Shown here: piece after piece, positions 42,054-52,486 of the stretch
Layout: the number at the start of each line of letters is the position of its first letter
How positions within the stretch are numbered: the first letter of the stretch is position 1
Origin: an uncultured Clostridia bacterium
GTDB taxonomy: Bacteria; Bacillota; Clostridia; Christensenellales; Pumilibacteraceae
Assembly (NCBI GenBank): GCA_947581755.1
Contig: CANPVN010000002.1
Location: forward strand, 44,313-108,312
Length of the DNA: 64,000 bases
Direction of reading: 5' to 3'
Notes under the pieces: model-generated
What the model saw: only the letters and a program-made list of their open reading frames with translations
Database searches by the model: none
Told to the model about the DNA's origin: nothing
Position numbers and translations under genes: made by a program

Positions 42054-43124
42054 TTACCGATTTTTTACATAGCAATCGCAATAAGCGCAACGATATTCGC
42101 CATCGGAAAATATAAATTCTTTTTCCAATTCTCTCTCCGTTTTCGTGACGCACTTGGGATTGGGACAATTCAAGTCTTTATGTACTTCGCTCTTGCGCGC
42201 ATTATAAGGCATATCCTTTTCTCTCAGAAGTTTCAATATAAGCGCCATTCTCATGAGTTTCCCGTTGAGAGTCTGTCTGAAATAAGCCGCCCGAGGATCG
42301 GAATCCACCTCGCACGCTATCTCGTTTACTCTCGGCAAAGGATGCAAAATACGAAGGCTCTTCTTTGCTCCCGCCAACTTTTTGTTGTCGAGTATGTAAC
42401 AATCTTTGACTCTCATATATTCCTTCTCGTCGTCGAAACGCTCCTTTTGTACTCGCGTCATATACAGAACGTCGAGTTGGGACATATATCGATCCATATC
42501 GGTGGTTTCGACGTATTCGAGTCTTTCCGCCTTCATAAAATCTTTCATATACGAAGGAAGCGCGAGTTCGGAGGGAGAAATAAGTACGAATTTGTTCCCC
42601 GCATATCGCGACATTGCGTTTATGAGAGAATGGACGGTTCTGCCGTATTTAAGGTCGCCGCAAAGTCCTATCGTCAGTCCCGTAAGACTGCCGCATTCTC
42701 GGTGGATCGTAAGCAAGTCCGCCAAAGTTTGCGTCGGGTGGCAATGCCCTCCGTCTCCCGCGTTTATTACGGGAACATCGGCGGCTTTTACCGCGGCAAA
42801 AGCCGCTCCTTCTATGGGATGTCTCATAGCTATGATGTCCACATAATTACTTACCACTTTTACGGTATCGCGTATGCTTTCGCCTTTGGTAGCGGAACTC
42901 GACGAAGCCTCGGAAAAGCCCAACACGGAACCGCCGAGTTCGAGCATGGCGGCTTCGAAACTGAGTCGCGTTCGGGTAGAGGGTTCGAAAAACAATGTAG
43001 CCAATTTCTTGCCCTTGCAACTTTGGCAATATTTTTCCTTGTTTTGCGCTATATCTTCGGCTGTTCTTATGAGTTCATACAGTTCCTCTACCGAAAAATC
43101 CGTCACATCCAAAAGATGTCTCAT
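42054..43124 (-). CDS. pyrB: Aspartate carbamoyltransferase with fused PyrI-like zinc domain
   Basis: First committed step of pyrimidine synthesis. The catalytic part (1-305) has the carbamoyl-phosphate motif FFEPSTRTRLSFEAAM, the IAMRHPIEGAA segment, the NAGDGGHCHPTQTLADL loop and ILHPLPRVNEI with the aspartate-binding loop. The chain is 356 residues, about 45 more than a plain PyrB. The tail has CPNPKC (about residue 319) and CAYCDCY (about 347), which match the zinc-binding C-terminal domain of regulatory chain PyrI, without PyrI's nucleotide-binding domain. No pyrI gene is nearby. AAGGAG precedes the ATG. Last gene of the pyr operon. Confidence 0.93.
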   Translation of the reverse strand: MRHLLDVTDFSVEELYELIRTAEDIAQNKEKYCQSCKGKKLATLFFEPSTRTRLSFEAAMLELGGSVLGFSEASSSSATKGESIRDTVKVVSNYVDIIAMRHPIEGAAFAAVKAADVPVINAGDGGHCHPTQTLADLLTIHRECGSLTGLTIGLCGDLKYGRTVHSLINAMSRYAGNKFVLISPSELALPSYMKDFMKAERLEYVETTDMDRYMSQLDVLYMTRVQKERFDDEKEYMRVKDCYILDNKKLAGAKKSLRILHPLPRVNEIACEVDSDPRAAYFRQTLNGKLMRMALILKLLREKDMPYNARKSEVHKDLNCPNPKCVTKTERELEKEFIFSDGEYRCAYCDCYVKNR

Positions 43125-43146
43125 CGTTGTATCTCCTTATTTTTTT

Positions 43147-43782
43147 TCAGTCGCGCCAAGAGGGATCGTCGGGACATGCGCGGAATTTACGCAATCTTGC
43201 TACATCTTCTTTCTTTATATATCCCGTTTCCGCTGCAAGTTCCGTAAGCACATCGAAATTGCAAAGAGAATAATTGACTGCGTTCGCCTCTTTGAGTTTA
43301 TCCAAGCCCTTCTGCATACCGTAAGTGAATATGCTCACGATACCCAAAACTTCGGCTCCCGCCTCGCGCAATGCTTCGACTACTTCGATCGCGCTGCCCG
43401 CCGTGGAAATCAAATCCTCGACGACAACCGTCTTTTGCCCTTTTTCGAGTTTCCCTTCTATCCTGTTGGTTCTGCCGTGATCCTTGTTGGAACTTCTGAC
43501 ATATCCCATGGGTAAGCCCATGATTTGCGCGCATATAGCCGCGTGCGCTATGCCCGCTGTGCTTGTGCCCATAAGAACCTCGACATCGGGAAAGTGTTTT
43601 TTTATGAGTTCGACAAGTCCGTTCTCCACTATCGTTCGGGACTCGGGCGCGGTAAGAATCAATCTGTTATCGCAATATATAGGGCTTTTTATGCCGCTTG
43701 CCCAAGTAAAAGGCTCGTCGGGACGGAGAAAAACCGCTTTTATTTTAAGCAGTTCCGCCGCCACTTTCTGTTCGGTATTCAT
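43147..43782 (-). CDS. pyrE: Orotate phosphoribosyltransferase
   Basis: Makes OMP from orotate and PRPP. The 211 residues include [37 protein letters not shown] and the PRPP signature [20 protein letters not shown]. The type with a terminal half rich in helices ([20 protein letters not shown]) is typical of clostridial PyrE. It is 18 bases after pyrF and 22 before pyrB. Confidence 0.96.
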   Translation of the reverse strand: MNTEQKVAAELLKIKAVFLRPDEPFTWASGIKSPIYCDNRLILTAPESRTIVENGLVELIKKHFPDVEVLMGTSTAGIAHAAICAQIMGLPMGYVRSSNKDHGRTNRIEGKLEKGQKTVVVEDLISTAGSAIEVVEALREAGAEVLGIVSIFTYGMQKGLDKLKEANAVNYSLCNFDVLTELAAETGYIKKEDVARLRKFRACPDDPSWRD

Positions 43783-43800
43783 AATTTCTCTCCTTTTGGA

Positions 43801-44502
43801 TTATTTTCCCAAAAAATCTTTTTTGACGCGTTCATACGCTTCCACGGGATCGGGCGCCGCCGTTATGGGTCGTCCCACCACTATATAGTCCGAACCGATT
43901 TCCGCCGCCTCGCGCGGGGTCGTCACTCTGACTTGATCTCCTATCTCTCCCGAAGGATAACGTATTCCCGGAGTCACTGTCAAAAACTCCTTTCCGCACC
44001 TTCCCTTTACCAAAGCCGCTTCGCGCGGAGAACATACCACTCCGTCAAGTCCCGCGGTCTTTGCGTTGAAAGCGTAAGATGCGACGACTTCTTTCAAATC
44101 GGCATTTATCAAAAGTTCCTTTTGCATTCGCTCTTCGGAAGTGCTTGTCAACTGCGTTACCGCCAAAAGCAAAGGTCTGGTACCGTCGGGTCTCATAAGC
44201 CCCTCGAGAGCAGCCGTCATCATTGCCGCCGTTCCCGCCGCATGAAGATTGACCATATCCACATCGAGTCGGGAAAGTACATTCATCGCTTTCTTTACGG
44301 TGTTGGGAATATCGTGCAATTTCAAGTCAAGAAATATCTTGTGTCCACGCTTCCTTATATTGCGTACGATTTCGGGACCTTCGGCATAGAACAACTCCAT
44401 ACCTATTTTTACAAAAGGCTTTTCTCTTCCGAATTTATCCAAAAACTCATACGTTTCGGCTGCGTTTTTGAAATCCAACGCTATTATTACGTCTTTTGCC
44501 AT
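43801..44502 (-). CDS. pyrF: Orotidine-5-phosphate decarboxylase
   Basis: Decarboxylates OMP to UMP. The 233 residues have IIALDFKNAAETYEFLDKF, VKIGMELFYAEGPEIV, the catalytic KIFLDLKLHDIPNTVKKAM block (Lys-x-x-Asp array), and the C-terminal TPGIRYP and YIVVGRPITAAPDPVEAYE. The ATG shares one base with the pyrD stop. Confidence 0.97.
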   Translation of the reverse strand: MAKDVIIALDFKNAAETYEFLDKFGREKPFVKIGMELFYAEGPEIVRNIRKRGHKIFLDLKLHDIPNTVKKAMNVLSRLDVDMVNLHAAGTAAMMTAALEGLMRPDGTRPLLLAVTQLTSTSEERMQKELLINADLKEVVASYAFNAKTAGLDGVVCSPREAALVKGRCGKEFLTVTPGIRYPSGEIGDQVRVTTPREAAEIGSDYIVVGRPITAAPDPVEAYERVKKDFLGK

Positions 44503-45413
44503 CAGTGCGCGCCTCCTATTATTTTGCTCAAATCATCTATTTTATAACTTTCCATAACGCTTGGCAACTGCTCTATTATCGTCTTGCAAGCGTACGGGTC
44601 GATAAGATTTGCCGTGCCTATCTGAACCGCGGTCGCTCCCGCAAGCATCATTTCCACAACGTCCCTCGCGCTCGTTATTCCGCCGACGCCCATTATCGGA
44701 AGCGTCACCGTTTCGTATACATCGTATACCATTTTCAACGCTATCGGAAAGACTCCCGCTCCCGAATAGCCGCCCGCTTTCATCTTGACTACGGGTTTTC
44801 GCGTTTTCAAATCTATTCTCATGCCCGATAAGGTGTTTATAAGCGTTATTCCGTCGGCTCCGCCTGCGGCGCACGCCTTCGCCATTATTTTTATATCTGT
44901 GACATTGGGGCTGAGTTTTACAAATACGGGTTTGGAAGTGACTTCTCTTACGGCGCGAGTCACCTCGTAAATTCTGTCGGGATCTGTTCCGAATGCCGCG
45001 CCGCCGCCGTGAACGTTGGGACAACTGACATTGACTTCTATTATGCCTACCATATCGCTCTCGGACGCTTTCGCCGCGCAATAAGCAAATTCTTCTACGG
45101 AAAAGCCGCTTATGTTCTGAATTACGGGCTTTTTATAAACCTTCGCGAGCAAAGGATATTCTTTGTTTACAGCCTCGTCTATACCCGGATTCTGCAAGCC
45201 CACGCTGTTGATGAGTCCCGCGGGACATTCCGCTATTCTCGGAGTGGGATTCCCGAACCTCGCCTCTTTCGTGCTGCCCTTCAAAGATATGGAACCCAAT
45301 ATGTTTATATCGTAAAACTCCGCAAATTCATATCCGAAGCCGAATGTGCCGCTTGCGGGAATGACGGGATTATCGAGTTTTATTCCGCATAATTCAACAG
45401 CCGTTTTTACCAT
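44502..45413 (-). CDS. pyrD: Dihydroorotate dehydrogenase 1B, catalytic subunit
   Basis: Oxidises dihydroorotate to orotate and passes electrons to PyrK and NAD. The 303-residue protein from ATG 45413 starts TAVELCGIKLDNPVIPASG. The class 1 catalytic cysteine is Cys131 (VNVSCPNVHGGG). FMN-binding parts are VKLSPNVTDI, LINTLSGMRIDLKT and GVGGITSARDVVEMMLAGA. The open frame continues 33 residues upstream, but that stretch lies inside pyrK and is unlike the family. It overlaps pyrK by 7 bases, as expected for partner subunits. Confidence 0.96.
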   Translation of the reverse strand: MVKTAVELCGIKLDNPVIPASGTFGFGYEFAEFYDINILGSISLKGSTKEARFGNPTPRIAECPAGLINSVGLQNPGIDEAVNKEYPLLAKVYKKPVIQNISGFSVEEFAYCAAKASESDMVGIIEVNVSCPNVHGGGAAFGTDPDRIYEVTRAVREVTSKPVFVKLSPNVTDIKIMAKACAAGGADGITLINTLSGMRIDLKTRKPVVKMKAGGYSGAGVFPIALKMVYDVYETVTLPIMGVGGITSARDVVEMMLAGATAVQIGTANLIDPYACKTIIEQLPSVMESYKIDDLSKIIGGAH

Positions 45414-46138
45414 ATAACTTCTCCTTTTTCGAATACGGGTCCGTCTTTGCACACTCTTTTGGCTCCGTTCCGCGTCTGTATCGAACAGCCGAGACATGCG
45501 CCGAAACCGCACCCCATTCTCTCTTCCAAAGAGATTTGTCCCTTCCCGAAAGTGTTTTTCTCTACCGCTTTCAACATCGGCAAGGGTCCGCAGGCATAAA
45601 AATAATCATAATCCGCGCCCGTCATCGCATCTGTGACAAAACCTTTGATCCCCTCGCTTCCGTCAACCGTGGTGATCGTCACGTTCGCTCCGAGGCTTCG
45701 GAATTTATCGGCATAGAAAATTTCGCTTTTTGTATTGAAACCCATTATGACATCGACAAGTTTACCTGCCTCGAAAAGTTTTTCGGTCAATAAATAAAGA
45801 GGAGGAAGTCCCACGCCGCCGCCTATGACAAGCGCTTTTTTGCTCGTTTTCGAGACGGAATAGCCGTTACCGAGTCCCACGAGAATATCGAGAGCAAACC
45901 CTTTTTTCAATCCGCTCATATATTCCGTTCCTCGTCCCACGACCTTGTATACAAGAGTCAGTTCGTCTTTTCCGACGTCGCATACCGAGATGGGACGTCT
46001 CAACGAAAAGCCTGCAAGAGCAATGTTTACGAATTGTCCGGGCGCGGTAATCGCTGTCACGTCCCCTTTCAAACGCATTTCGTAAACGCCTGTCGTCAAA
46101 CGTTCGTTTGAGATAATCGTCATTATTTCTTTTTTCAT
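45407..46138 (-). CDS. pyrK: Dihydroorotate dehydrogenase electron transfer subunit
   Basis: FAD and 2Fe-2S subunit that links PyrD to NAD. The 243-residue protein has the flavin-binding RRPISVCDV, the NAD-domain KALVIGGGVGLPPLYLL, and C-terminal cluster cysteines in ERMGCGFGACLGCSIQT and KRVCKDGPVF. It lies 12 bases after carB and overlaps pyrD. Confidence 0.96.
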   Translation of the reverse strand: MKKEIMTIISNERLTTGVYEMRLKGDVTAITAPGQFVNIALAGFSLRRPISVCDVGKDELTLVYKVVGRGTEYMSGLKKGFALDILVGLGNGYSVSKTSKKALVIGGGVGLPPLYLLTEKLFEAGKLVDVIMGFNTKSEIFYADKFRSLGANVTITTVDGSEGIKGFVTDAMTGADYDYFYACGPLPMLKAVEKNTFGKGQISLEERMGCGFGACLGCSIQTRNGAKRVCKDGPVFEKGEVIW

Positions 46139-46150
46139 AAACTGTTCCTT

Positions 46151-49100
46151 TCAGGCATCGATGGTGGAAATGGTTATCGTTATTTCCTCGAGTACGTCGA
46201 GCAAAACTCTTACGGTATCGAGCGCGGTAAACATCGTAACGTTGTTTTCTACGGCGCAACGCCTTATCATATATCCGTCCGACGCTTGGTCGAGAGCGTC
46301 GATGTCCCTTGTATTGATGACATAACTTACATATCCTTTCCTTATCGAATCGAGAATTTCTTCGCTGCCCTCGCTTATCTTTTTCTTTATTCTCGTTTTG
46401 ATACCGTTCGCTTTCAGAAACTCTGCGGTACCCGCCGTCGCTTCGATATTGAAACCGAGGTTGTAAAATCTGCGGATAAGGGGCAACGCCTCTTCCTTAT
46501 CCTTGTTTGCCAAAGTGACGAGGATCGTACCATAATTGGTGACGTTCATTCCCGAAGCCTGCAACGCTTTGAACAACGCTCTCGTGAGCGTTTTGTCGTA
46601 TCCTATCGCTTCACCCGTGGATTTCATTTCGGGAGAAAGATAAGCGTCGAGTCCGTGTATCTTAGAGAAAGAAAATGCGGGCGCCTTTACGTACCATTTT
46701 TTCTTTTCGGGAGGATATAACATATCGAGTCCCTGTTCTTTGAGACTCTTGCCCAATATTACCAACGTTCCTATATCGGCAAGGCTGTATCCCGTCGCCT
46801 TGGAAAGAAAAGGTACCGTTCGAGAAGAACGGGGATTTACCTCTATTATATAAACTTTTTCCTCTCTGTCCACTATGAACTGTATGTTGTACAGTCCCAC
46901 GATACCTATTCCCAAACCCAACTGCTTTGTATAATCGAGAATCGTATCCTTGACTTTTTGACTTACGCTGAAAGTCGGATAAACGCTGATACTGTCGCCC
47001 GAATGTATTCCCGTCTTTTCCACGAGTTCCATTATTCCGGGAACGAAAACATCCTTTCCGTCGCATACGGCATCGACTTCGAGTTCTTTGCCCACGATAT
47101 ATTTATCGACAAGCACGGGTTGCTTTTCATCGATTTTTACGGCGGTGTCGAGATACAGTCTCAACGCTTTCTCGCTGCCCACTATCTGCATCGCTCTGCC
47201 GCCCAAAACGTAACTCGGACGAACCAATACGGGATAGCCTATTTCGCCCGCGGCTTTGACGCCGTCCTCTATATTGGTGACCGCCGTACCTCGCGGCTGA
47301 GGAATATTCAACTTCTTGAGAACTTTCTCGAAACTGTCTCTGTTTTCCGCGCGCTCTATCGCCTCTGCGTCGGTACCTATTATATTGACATTCCTGTCCT
47401 TTAACTTTGCGGCAAGATTGATTGCCGTTTGACCGCCCAAAGACGCTATTACTCCCAAAGGCTTTTCCAACTCTATGACGTTCATGACGTCCTCTACCGT
47501 AAGAGGCTCAAAATACAATTTATCGGAAGTCGTATAGTCGGTGGAGACCGTTTCGGGGTTGTTGTTTATGATTATGGCTTCATATCCGTTTTCTTTTATT
47601 GTCTTTACGGCATGAACCGTGGAATAATCGAACTCAACGCCCTGTCCTATCCTTATGGGACCCGAGCCCAGCACGATTATTTTCTTTCTGTCCTCTACTT
47701 TGCTCTCGTTCTCTATGTCGTAAGTCGAATAAAAATAAGGCACGTAACTCAAAAACTCGCTCGCGCAAGTATCTATCATTTTGTATACGGGAACTATGCC
47801 GTTCTCTTTTCTGAAATCCGAGATCTTTTCTTCTTCGGAATCCCATAACTTCGCTATATACGCATCCGAAAAGCCCATTCTCTTTGCCTCTTTCAGGACG
47901 GCAGTATCGAAAGGATTTTTCTTCAACGTCTTTTCATAATCGACTATCTCGCGTATCTTTTCCAAAAACAGCATATCTATTTTGGTAAGTTCATGCAGAA
48001 CGGTGAGTTTTACGCCGCGTCTTATAAGTTCGCTCAATGCGAATAATCTGTCATGGCGACCTTCGTAACAATATTTTTCGAGTTCGGCGTCGGTATATCC
48101 GTCGAATTTTGCCAAATATATGTGATTTGCGCCGACTTCGAGAGACCTTACCGCTTTCAGCAAGCTCTCCTCTATCGTTCTGCCTATACTCATCACTTCG
48201 CCCGTCGCCTTCATCTGCGTTGTCAAAGTATTGGACGCGGAGGTAAATTTATCAAAAGGAAATCTCGCTATCTTGGTAACCACATAGTCAAGCGCAGGCT
48301 CGAAACTTGCGGGTGTGTTTACAAGAGGAATTTCATCCAATCTCAAGCCTACGGCTATCTTTGCCGATACGCGCGCTATGGGGTACCCCGAAGCCTTGCT
48401 CGCAAGCGCAGAGGAACGGGAAACGCGCGGATTTACTTCGATGAGATAATAATCGAACGATTCGGGATCCAATGCGAATTGGACGTTACAGCCGCCCTCT
48501 ATTTTCAACGCTCTTATTATTTTCAAAGCGCTGTCCCTCAACATGTGATACTCTTTGTTGGTAAGAGTCTGAGAGGGCGCAACAACTATGGAATCGCCTG
48601 TATGTATACCTACGGGGTCTATGTTCTCCATATTGCATATCGTTATCGCGGTGTCGTTGCCGTCGCGCATAACTTCGTACTCTATTTCCTTGAATCCCTT
48701 TATACTCTTCTCCACAAGAACCTGTCCCACGGGTGACAACATAAGAGCGTTCTTCATTATTTCGCGGAACTCTTCTTCGTTCTCGGCAAAACCGCCGCCC
48801 GTTCCGCCCAAAGTGAAAGCGGGACGCAAAACAACGGGATAGCCTATCTTGTTTGCCGCATCTATTCCTTCCTTCATGGAATGAGTGATTTCGGAAGGCA
48901 AAACGGGTTCGCCCAAGTCGATACATAACTTCTTGAATTTTTCTCTGTCTTCCGCCTGTTCTATGCTCTCGGGACCCGTGCCCAAAAGTTCCACGCCGCA
49001 TTCTTCGAGCACGCCTTTCTTGTAAAGTTGCATGGCAAGATTAAGTCCCGTCTGTCCGCCTATTCCCGGGAGCAATGCGTCGGGACGCTCGTAACGCAAT

Positions 49101-49330
49101 ATCTTGGCAAGATATTCGAGCGTCAACGGCTCCATATATACTTTATCCGCTACCGAAGTATCCGTCATTATTGTTGCGGGATTGGAGTTCGCCAATACAA
49201 CGGTATAGCCTTCTTCTTTGAGAGCAAGACATGCCTGTGTTCCCGCATAGTCAAATTCCGCCGCTTGTCCTATAACTATGGGACCGCTGCCTATTACCAA
49301 TATCTTTTTCAGATCGCTTCTTTTTGGCAT
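46151..49330 (-). CDS. carB: Carbamoyl-phosphate synthase large subunit
   Basis: Builds carbamoyl phosphate from bicarbonate, ammonia from CarA and two ATP. The 1059 residues hold two ATP-grasp halves: [20 protein letters not shown] at the N-terminus and [20 protein letters not shown] near residue 545, each with its [22 protein letters not shown] block ([38 protein letters not shown]). The C-terminal MGS-like allosteric domain (about 930-1059) is present. It overlaps carA by 22 bases. Confidence 0.97.
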   Translation of the reverse strand: MPKRSDLKKILVIGSGPIVIGQAAEFDYAGTQACLALKEEGYTVVLANSNPATIMTDTSVADKVYMEPLTLEYLAKILRYERPDALLPGIGGQTGLNLAMQLYKKGVLEECGVELLGTGPESIEQAEDREKFKKLCIDLGEPVLPSEITHSMKEGIDAANKIGYPVVLRPAFTLGGTGGGFAENEEEFREIMKNALMLSPVGQVLVEKSIKGFKEIEYEVMRDGNDTAITICNMENIDPVGIHTGDSIVVAPSQTLTNKEYHMLRDSALKIIRALKIEGGCNVQFALDPESFDYYLIEVNPRVSRSSALASKASGYPIARVSAKIAVGLRLDEIPLVNTPASFEPALDYVVTKIARFPFDKFTSASNTLTTQMKATGEVMSIGRTIEESLLKAVRSLEVGANHIYLAKFDGYTDAELEKYCYEGRHDRLFALSELIRRGVKLTVLHELTKIDMLFLEKIREIVDYEKTLKKNPFDTAVLKEAKRMGFSDAYIAKLWDSEEEKISDFRKENGIVPVYKMIDTCASEFLSYVPYFYSTYDIENESKVEDRKKIIVLGSGPIRIGQGVEFDYSTVHAVKTIKENGYEAIIINNNPETVSTDYTTSDKLYFEPLTVEDVMNVIELEKPLGVIASLGGQTAINLAAKLKDRNVNIIGTDAEAIERAENRDSFEKVLKKLNIPQPRGTAVTNIEDGVKAAGEIGYPVLVRPSYVLGGRAMQIVGSEKALRLYLDTAVKIDEKQPVLVDKYIVGKELEVDAVCDGKDVFVPGIMELVEKTGIHSGDSISVYPTFSVSQKVKDTILDYTKQLGLGIGIVGLYNIQFIVDREEKVYIIEVNPRSSRTVPFLSKATGYSLADIGTLVILGKSLKEQGLDMLYPPEKKKWYVKAPAFSFSKIHGLDAYLSPEMKSTGEAIGYDKTLTRALFKALQASGMNVTNYGTILVTLANKDKEEALPLIRRFYNLGFNIEATAGTAEFLKANGIKTRIKKKISEGSEEILDSIRKGYVSYVINTRDIDALDQASDGYMIRRCAVENNVTMFTALDTVRVLLDVLEEITITISTIDA

Positions 49331-50415
49331 TTTGCTTCCTCCATTATCTCGATAAATCTGTCAAACAGATAGCCGCTGTCTTGCGGACCGGGAGCGCTTT
49401 CGGGATGATATTGTACCGAAAACAATTTATCCTCGGGACATTCGAGTCCCTCTACCGTCTTGTCAAGAAGGTTTATATGCGTAACTTTCAAAGGCGTTCC
49501 TTTAAGGCTCTCTTCGTTTACCGCATAACTGTGGTTCTGACTCGTGATTTCTATCTTTCCGTCTTTCAATCTCTTTACGGGGTGATTGCCGCCTCTGTGA
49601 CCGTATTTGAGTTTGTACGTTTCTCCGCCGTATGCAAGGCAAATAAGTTGGTGCCCCAAACATATTCCGAATATCGGATATTTTCCCTTTAACTCTTTAA
49701 GAAGGGATATAGTCTCGGGAACGTCTCGCGGGTCGCCCGGACCGTTGGAAAAGAAAATTCCGTCGGGTTTCAAAGCCTCTATTTCTTGCGCCGTGGTATT
49801 GAAAGGAACTATCGTCACGTTACAGCCCTTTTTGTTGAGGCTCCTTATGATATTGTATTTTATCCCGCAATCCACGGCAACTACATTGTATTTGGGATGT
49901 TGCGTACGCGAATACCATTTCTTTCGGCAACTCACTTTGGATACTGCGTCGGTGGGAATGGAAGAACGTTTGAGCCTTTCCACCGCGTCGAAAGTCGGCG
50001 TGTCGGCATCCGTTATAAGACAAATCCTCGTGCCCTCGTTCCTTATCGAACGGGTAAGCATTCTTGTATCCACACCGCCTATGCCGGGTATCCCGAACTC
50101 GGCAAGTTTTTCCGAAAGCGTTGACGTAAAGCGGAAATTGGAAGGCTCGTCGCAATAATCGCGCACAACAAGCGCGCCTATGGTAAGTACTCTCGTCTCA
50201 TAATCTTCGTCCGTCATTCCGTAATTGCCTATTACGGGATAGGTCATAACCACTGCCTGATAAGTATACGATGGATCCGAAACTATTTCCTGATAACCGA
50301 CAACGGAAGTGTTGAATACAAGTTCGCATACTTTTTCGCAATCGGCGCCGAACCCGTAACCGTAATACTCGCTTCCGTCGTCCAAAACTATTTTTTTATC
50401 GAATTTTCTGTCCAT
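49309..50415 (-). CDS. carA: Carbamoyl-phosphate synthase small subunit
   Basis: Glutaminase that feeds ammonia to CarB. From ATG 50415 it has 368 residues. The catalytic nucleophile is Cys252 ([14 protein letters not shown]), and the histidine/glutamate pair is in [13 protein letters not shown]. The N-terminal domain starts [17 protein letters not shown]. This ATG has GGAGG about ten bases upstream; the open frame begins 11 residues earlier, without support. The first 28 bases overlap the end of pyrC. Confidence 0.97.
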   Translation of the reverse strand: MDRKFDKKIVLDDGSEYYGYGFGADCEKVCELVFNTSVVGYQEIVSDPSYTYQAVVMTYPVIGNYGMTDEDYETRVLTIGALVVRDYCDEPSNFRFTSTLSEKLAEFGIPGIGGVDTRMLTRSIRNEGTRICLITDADTPTFDAVERLKRSSIPTDAVSKVSCRKKWYSRTQHPKYNVVAVDCGIKYNIIRSLNKKGCNVTIVPFNTTAQEIEALKPDGIFFSNGPGDPRDVPETISLLKELKGKYPIFGICLGHQLICLAYGGETYKLKYGHRGGNHPVKRLKDGKIEITSQNHSYAVNEESLKGTPLKVTHINLLDKTVEGLECPEDKLFSVQYHPESAPGPQDSGYLFDRFIEIMEEAKCQKEAI

Positions 50416-51662
50416 ACCTTTTTGCCTCCAATTACCGTCATTATACATTTTCCGTAAACTTCTCTGCCCTCAAAGGGAGTTATCTTCCCTTTGGAAAGAA
50501 ATTTATCTCCTTCTATCGTGTACTTTCTATTGAGATCGAACACCGCAAAGTCGGCTTTTCCGCCTTCTTTCAGAGCGGTACCTATACCGAACCTCTTTCT
50601 CGGCGCATCACTCATGATCTCTATCAACTTTTCCAAAGTTATTGTCTTTGTCCTTACAAGTTCGGTATAAAGAATGGGGAATGCGGCTTCGAGTCCCGAT
50701 ACGCCCATCGCGCTCCCTTCGAGTCCGCGCGATTTCTCCTCGGAAGAGTGCGGAGCGTGGTCGGTGGCTATCATATCGATAGTGCCGTCTTTTATGCCTT
50801 CCAAAAGAGCAAGCCTGTCCTCTTTGCTTCTGAGCGGCGGATTCATCTTAAATCTGCCGTCCTCTTTCAAGTCCGACTCGTCAAGCACGAGATAATGAGG
50901 CGCAGTCTCGCACGTCACATCGACTCCCCGCCTTTTCGCCTTACGTATAAGGTCTACGCTTTGCGCCGTGGAAATGTGACATACATGATATTTGCAACCC
51001 GTCTTTTCGGCAAGTCTCAAATCGCGCTCTATCATCGCAAACTCGCTTTCGGAACTTATTCCCTTGTGTCCGTGTTCGAGAGCGTATCTGCCTGCGTGGA
51101 TATATCCGCCGTTACGCAACGAGTCGTACTCGCAATGCGCCGCAACCAAAACACCCGCGCGCGCCGCCTTTTTCATTATTTTTTCCATCATTTCGTCGTC
51201 CTGCACGCCTCTGCCGTCGTCGGAAAAGGCTATCGCGGAACCTTTGAGCGCGGCATAGTCCACCGCTTCCGCTCCCTTTTCTCCCTTCGTCAAGGCGGCA
51301 TAAGGATAGACTCGAATGACTGCGTCTTTGCGTATGATCTCAAGTTCGCGTTCCATTGTCTCGACATCGTCGGGCACGGGATCGAGGTTGGGCATCGCGC
51401 ATATATCGGTATATCCCGAAGCGGCGGCTGCCGAACTTCCCGTCTTTATCGATTCTTTATAAAAAAAACCCGGTTCTCTCAAATGCGTATGCACATCAAT
51501 GAGACCCGGGAATATAAATAAATCGCTTAAATCGCAAAGGTTATCGCCGTCGGGAACAAGCGAATCTCTTATGGAAACAATGATATCGTCACGGACAGCC
51601 AAATCTGCCTTTTGTATTTTGCCGTCTATGTAAACTTCGGAATGTTTGTATAACGTTCTCAT
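50388..51662 (-). CDS. pyrC: Dihydroorotase
   Basis: Cyclises carbamoyl aspartate. The 424-residue protein is the long class I amidohydrolase form found in Gram-positives. The zinc motif is DVHTHLREPGFFYKESIKTG; further metal and substrate residues are in YHVCHISTAQSVDLI, CETAPHYLVLDESDL, RSKEDRLALLEGI and IATDHAPHSSEEKSRG. It is the first gene of the pyr operon, with a consensus promoter 28 bases upstream and GGAG before the ATG. Confidence 0.96.
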   Translation of the reverse strand: MRTLYKHSEVYIDGKIQKADLAVRDDIIVSIRDSLVPDGDNLCDLSDLFIFPGLIDVHTHLREPGFFYKESIKTGSSAAAASGYTDICAMPNLDPVPDDVETMERELEIIRKDAVIRVYPYAALTKGEKGAEAVDYAALKGSAIAFSDDGRGVQDDEMMEKIMKKAARAGVLVAAHCEYDSLRNGGYIHAGRYALEHGHKGISSESEFAMIERDLRLAEKTGCKYHVCHISTAQSVDLIRKAKRRGVDVTCETAPHYLVLDESDLKEDGRFKMNPPLRSKEDRLALLEGIKDGTIDMIATDHAPHSSEEKSRGLEGSAMGVSGLEAAFPILYTELVRTKTITLEKLIEIMSDAPRKRFGIGTALKEGGKADFAVFDLNRKYTIEGDKFLSKGKITPFEGREVYGKCIMTVIGGKKVWTENSIKK

Positions 51663-51689
51663 ACTTTCTCCAAACTCTGCTTGCTATCT

Positions 51690-51718
51690 ATCATAACAAA
51701 TTTCGGCAATAAAGTCAA
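51690..51718 (-). promoter_or_regulatory. Promoter of the pyrimidine operon
   Basis: TTGACT (51713-51718), 17-base spacer, TATGAT (51690-51695). The predicted leader is only about 20 bases, with no room for a PyrR-type attenuator. Confidence 0.8.
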
Positions 51719-51736
51719 TCACTTAAACCGTTGTTA

Positions 51737-52417
51737 TTAAATTTTTCTGTGAGCCTCGAGGTAATATATGGGAAATCCCATATCGGAAAATCTTTTCTCG
51801 TATTCCGTCACTATATTGTTTTTCCCTATCGGATCGTCATGCAACGACAACGAAACGTTCCTTATCACGAAGCCGTAAGCCGACAACTGTTCTATCGAAT
51901 AAGTGAAAAACTCGGGTTTGTCCGTCTTTAACGAGATAAAACCATCGGTAGCAAGCAAATAATCGTACACCTTCAAAAAAGTATCGGCGGTGAGTCTGAG
52001 GTTCGCCTGACTTTTTTTGGGATAAGGACAAGAAAAATTGAGATAAATTGTTTTCGCAATCCCTCTGTTCAAAAGTTTGGGCAAATATTTCGCGTTAGTT
52101 CTTATAAACAAAATATTATTTATGTCGTTCTTTCGAGCCTCTTCGCAAGCGGTCACGAGTACATTCCCCACGCTCTCGACGGCAACAAAAAATTTATCGG
52201 GCTCGGTAAGCGCCTTGCGTATTATGAAGCCGCCCTTCCCGCATCCGATTTCGAGTTCTATATCGTTGACGTTTTGCGGCAAAACCGAGTTCACCTCTCC
52301 GTACACGAGTCCGTAATTTTTCAATTCGTCTATATCGGGAGAATATTCCCAAAGTTTTCCGCTGCTTACGCATACGGAAAGTCTTTCTTCGAGATTGTGC
52401 TTGCGTCTCATCCTCAT
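51737..52417 (-). CDS. trmB: tRNA (guanine-N7-)-methyltransferase
   Basis: SAM-dependent enzyme that methylates G46 of tRNA. The 226 residues include the start RMRRKHNLEERL, the SAM motif LEIGCGKGGFI, and FVAVESVGNVLVTACEEA. The family motif normally written NFSDPWPKKRH reads NFSCPYPKKSQANLRLT here. The tail YEKRFSDMGFPIYYLEAHR matches the usual TEYEKKF...I-Y end. GAGGTG precedes the first ATG. It is monocistronic with its own promoter, just upstream of the pyr promoter. Confidence 0.92.
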   Translation of the reverse strand: MRMRRKHNLEERLSVCVSSGKLWEYSPDIDELKNYGLVYGEVNSVLPQNVNDIELEIGCGKGGFIIRKALTEPDKFFVAVESVGNVLVTACEEARKNDINNILFIRTNAKYLPKLLNRGIAKTIYLNFSCPYPKKSQANLRLTADTFLKVYDYLLATDGFISLKTDKPEFFTYSIEQLSAYGFVIRNVSLSLHDDPIGKNNIVTEYEKRFSDMGFPIYYLEAHRKI

Positions 52418-52437
52418 TAGTCGTCACCTCAAATAAA

Positions 52438-52467
52438 ATTGTACCAAAAGACAACGGAAATTGTCAA
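52438..52467 (-). promoter_or_regulatory. Promoter for trmB
   Basis: TTGACA (52462-52467), 18-base spacer, TACAAT (52438-52443) on the minus strand. Confidence 0.75.
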
Positions 52468-52486
52468 CGTATTTTTTATGTTTTAA

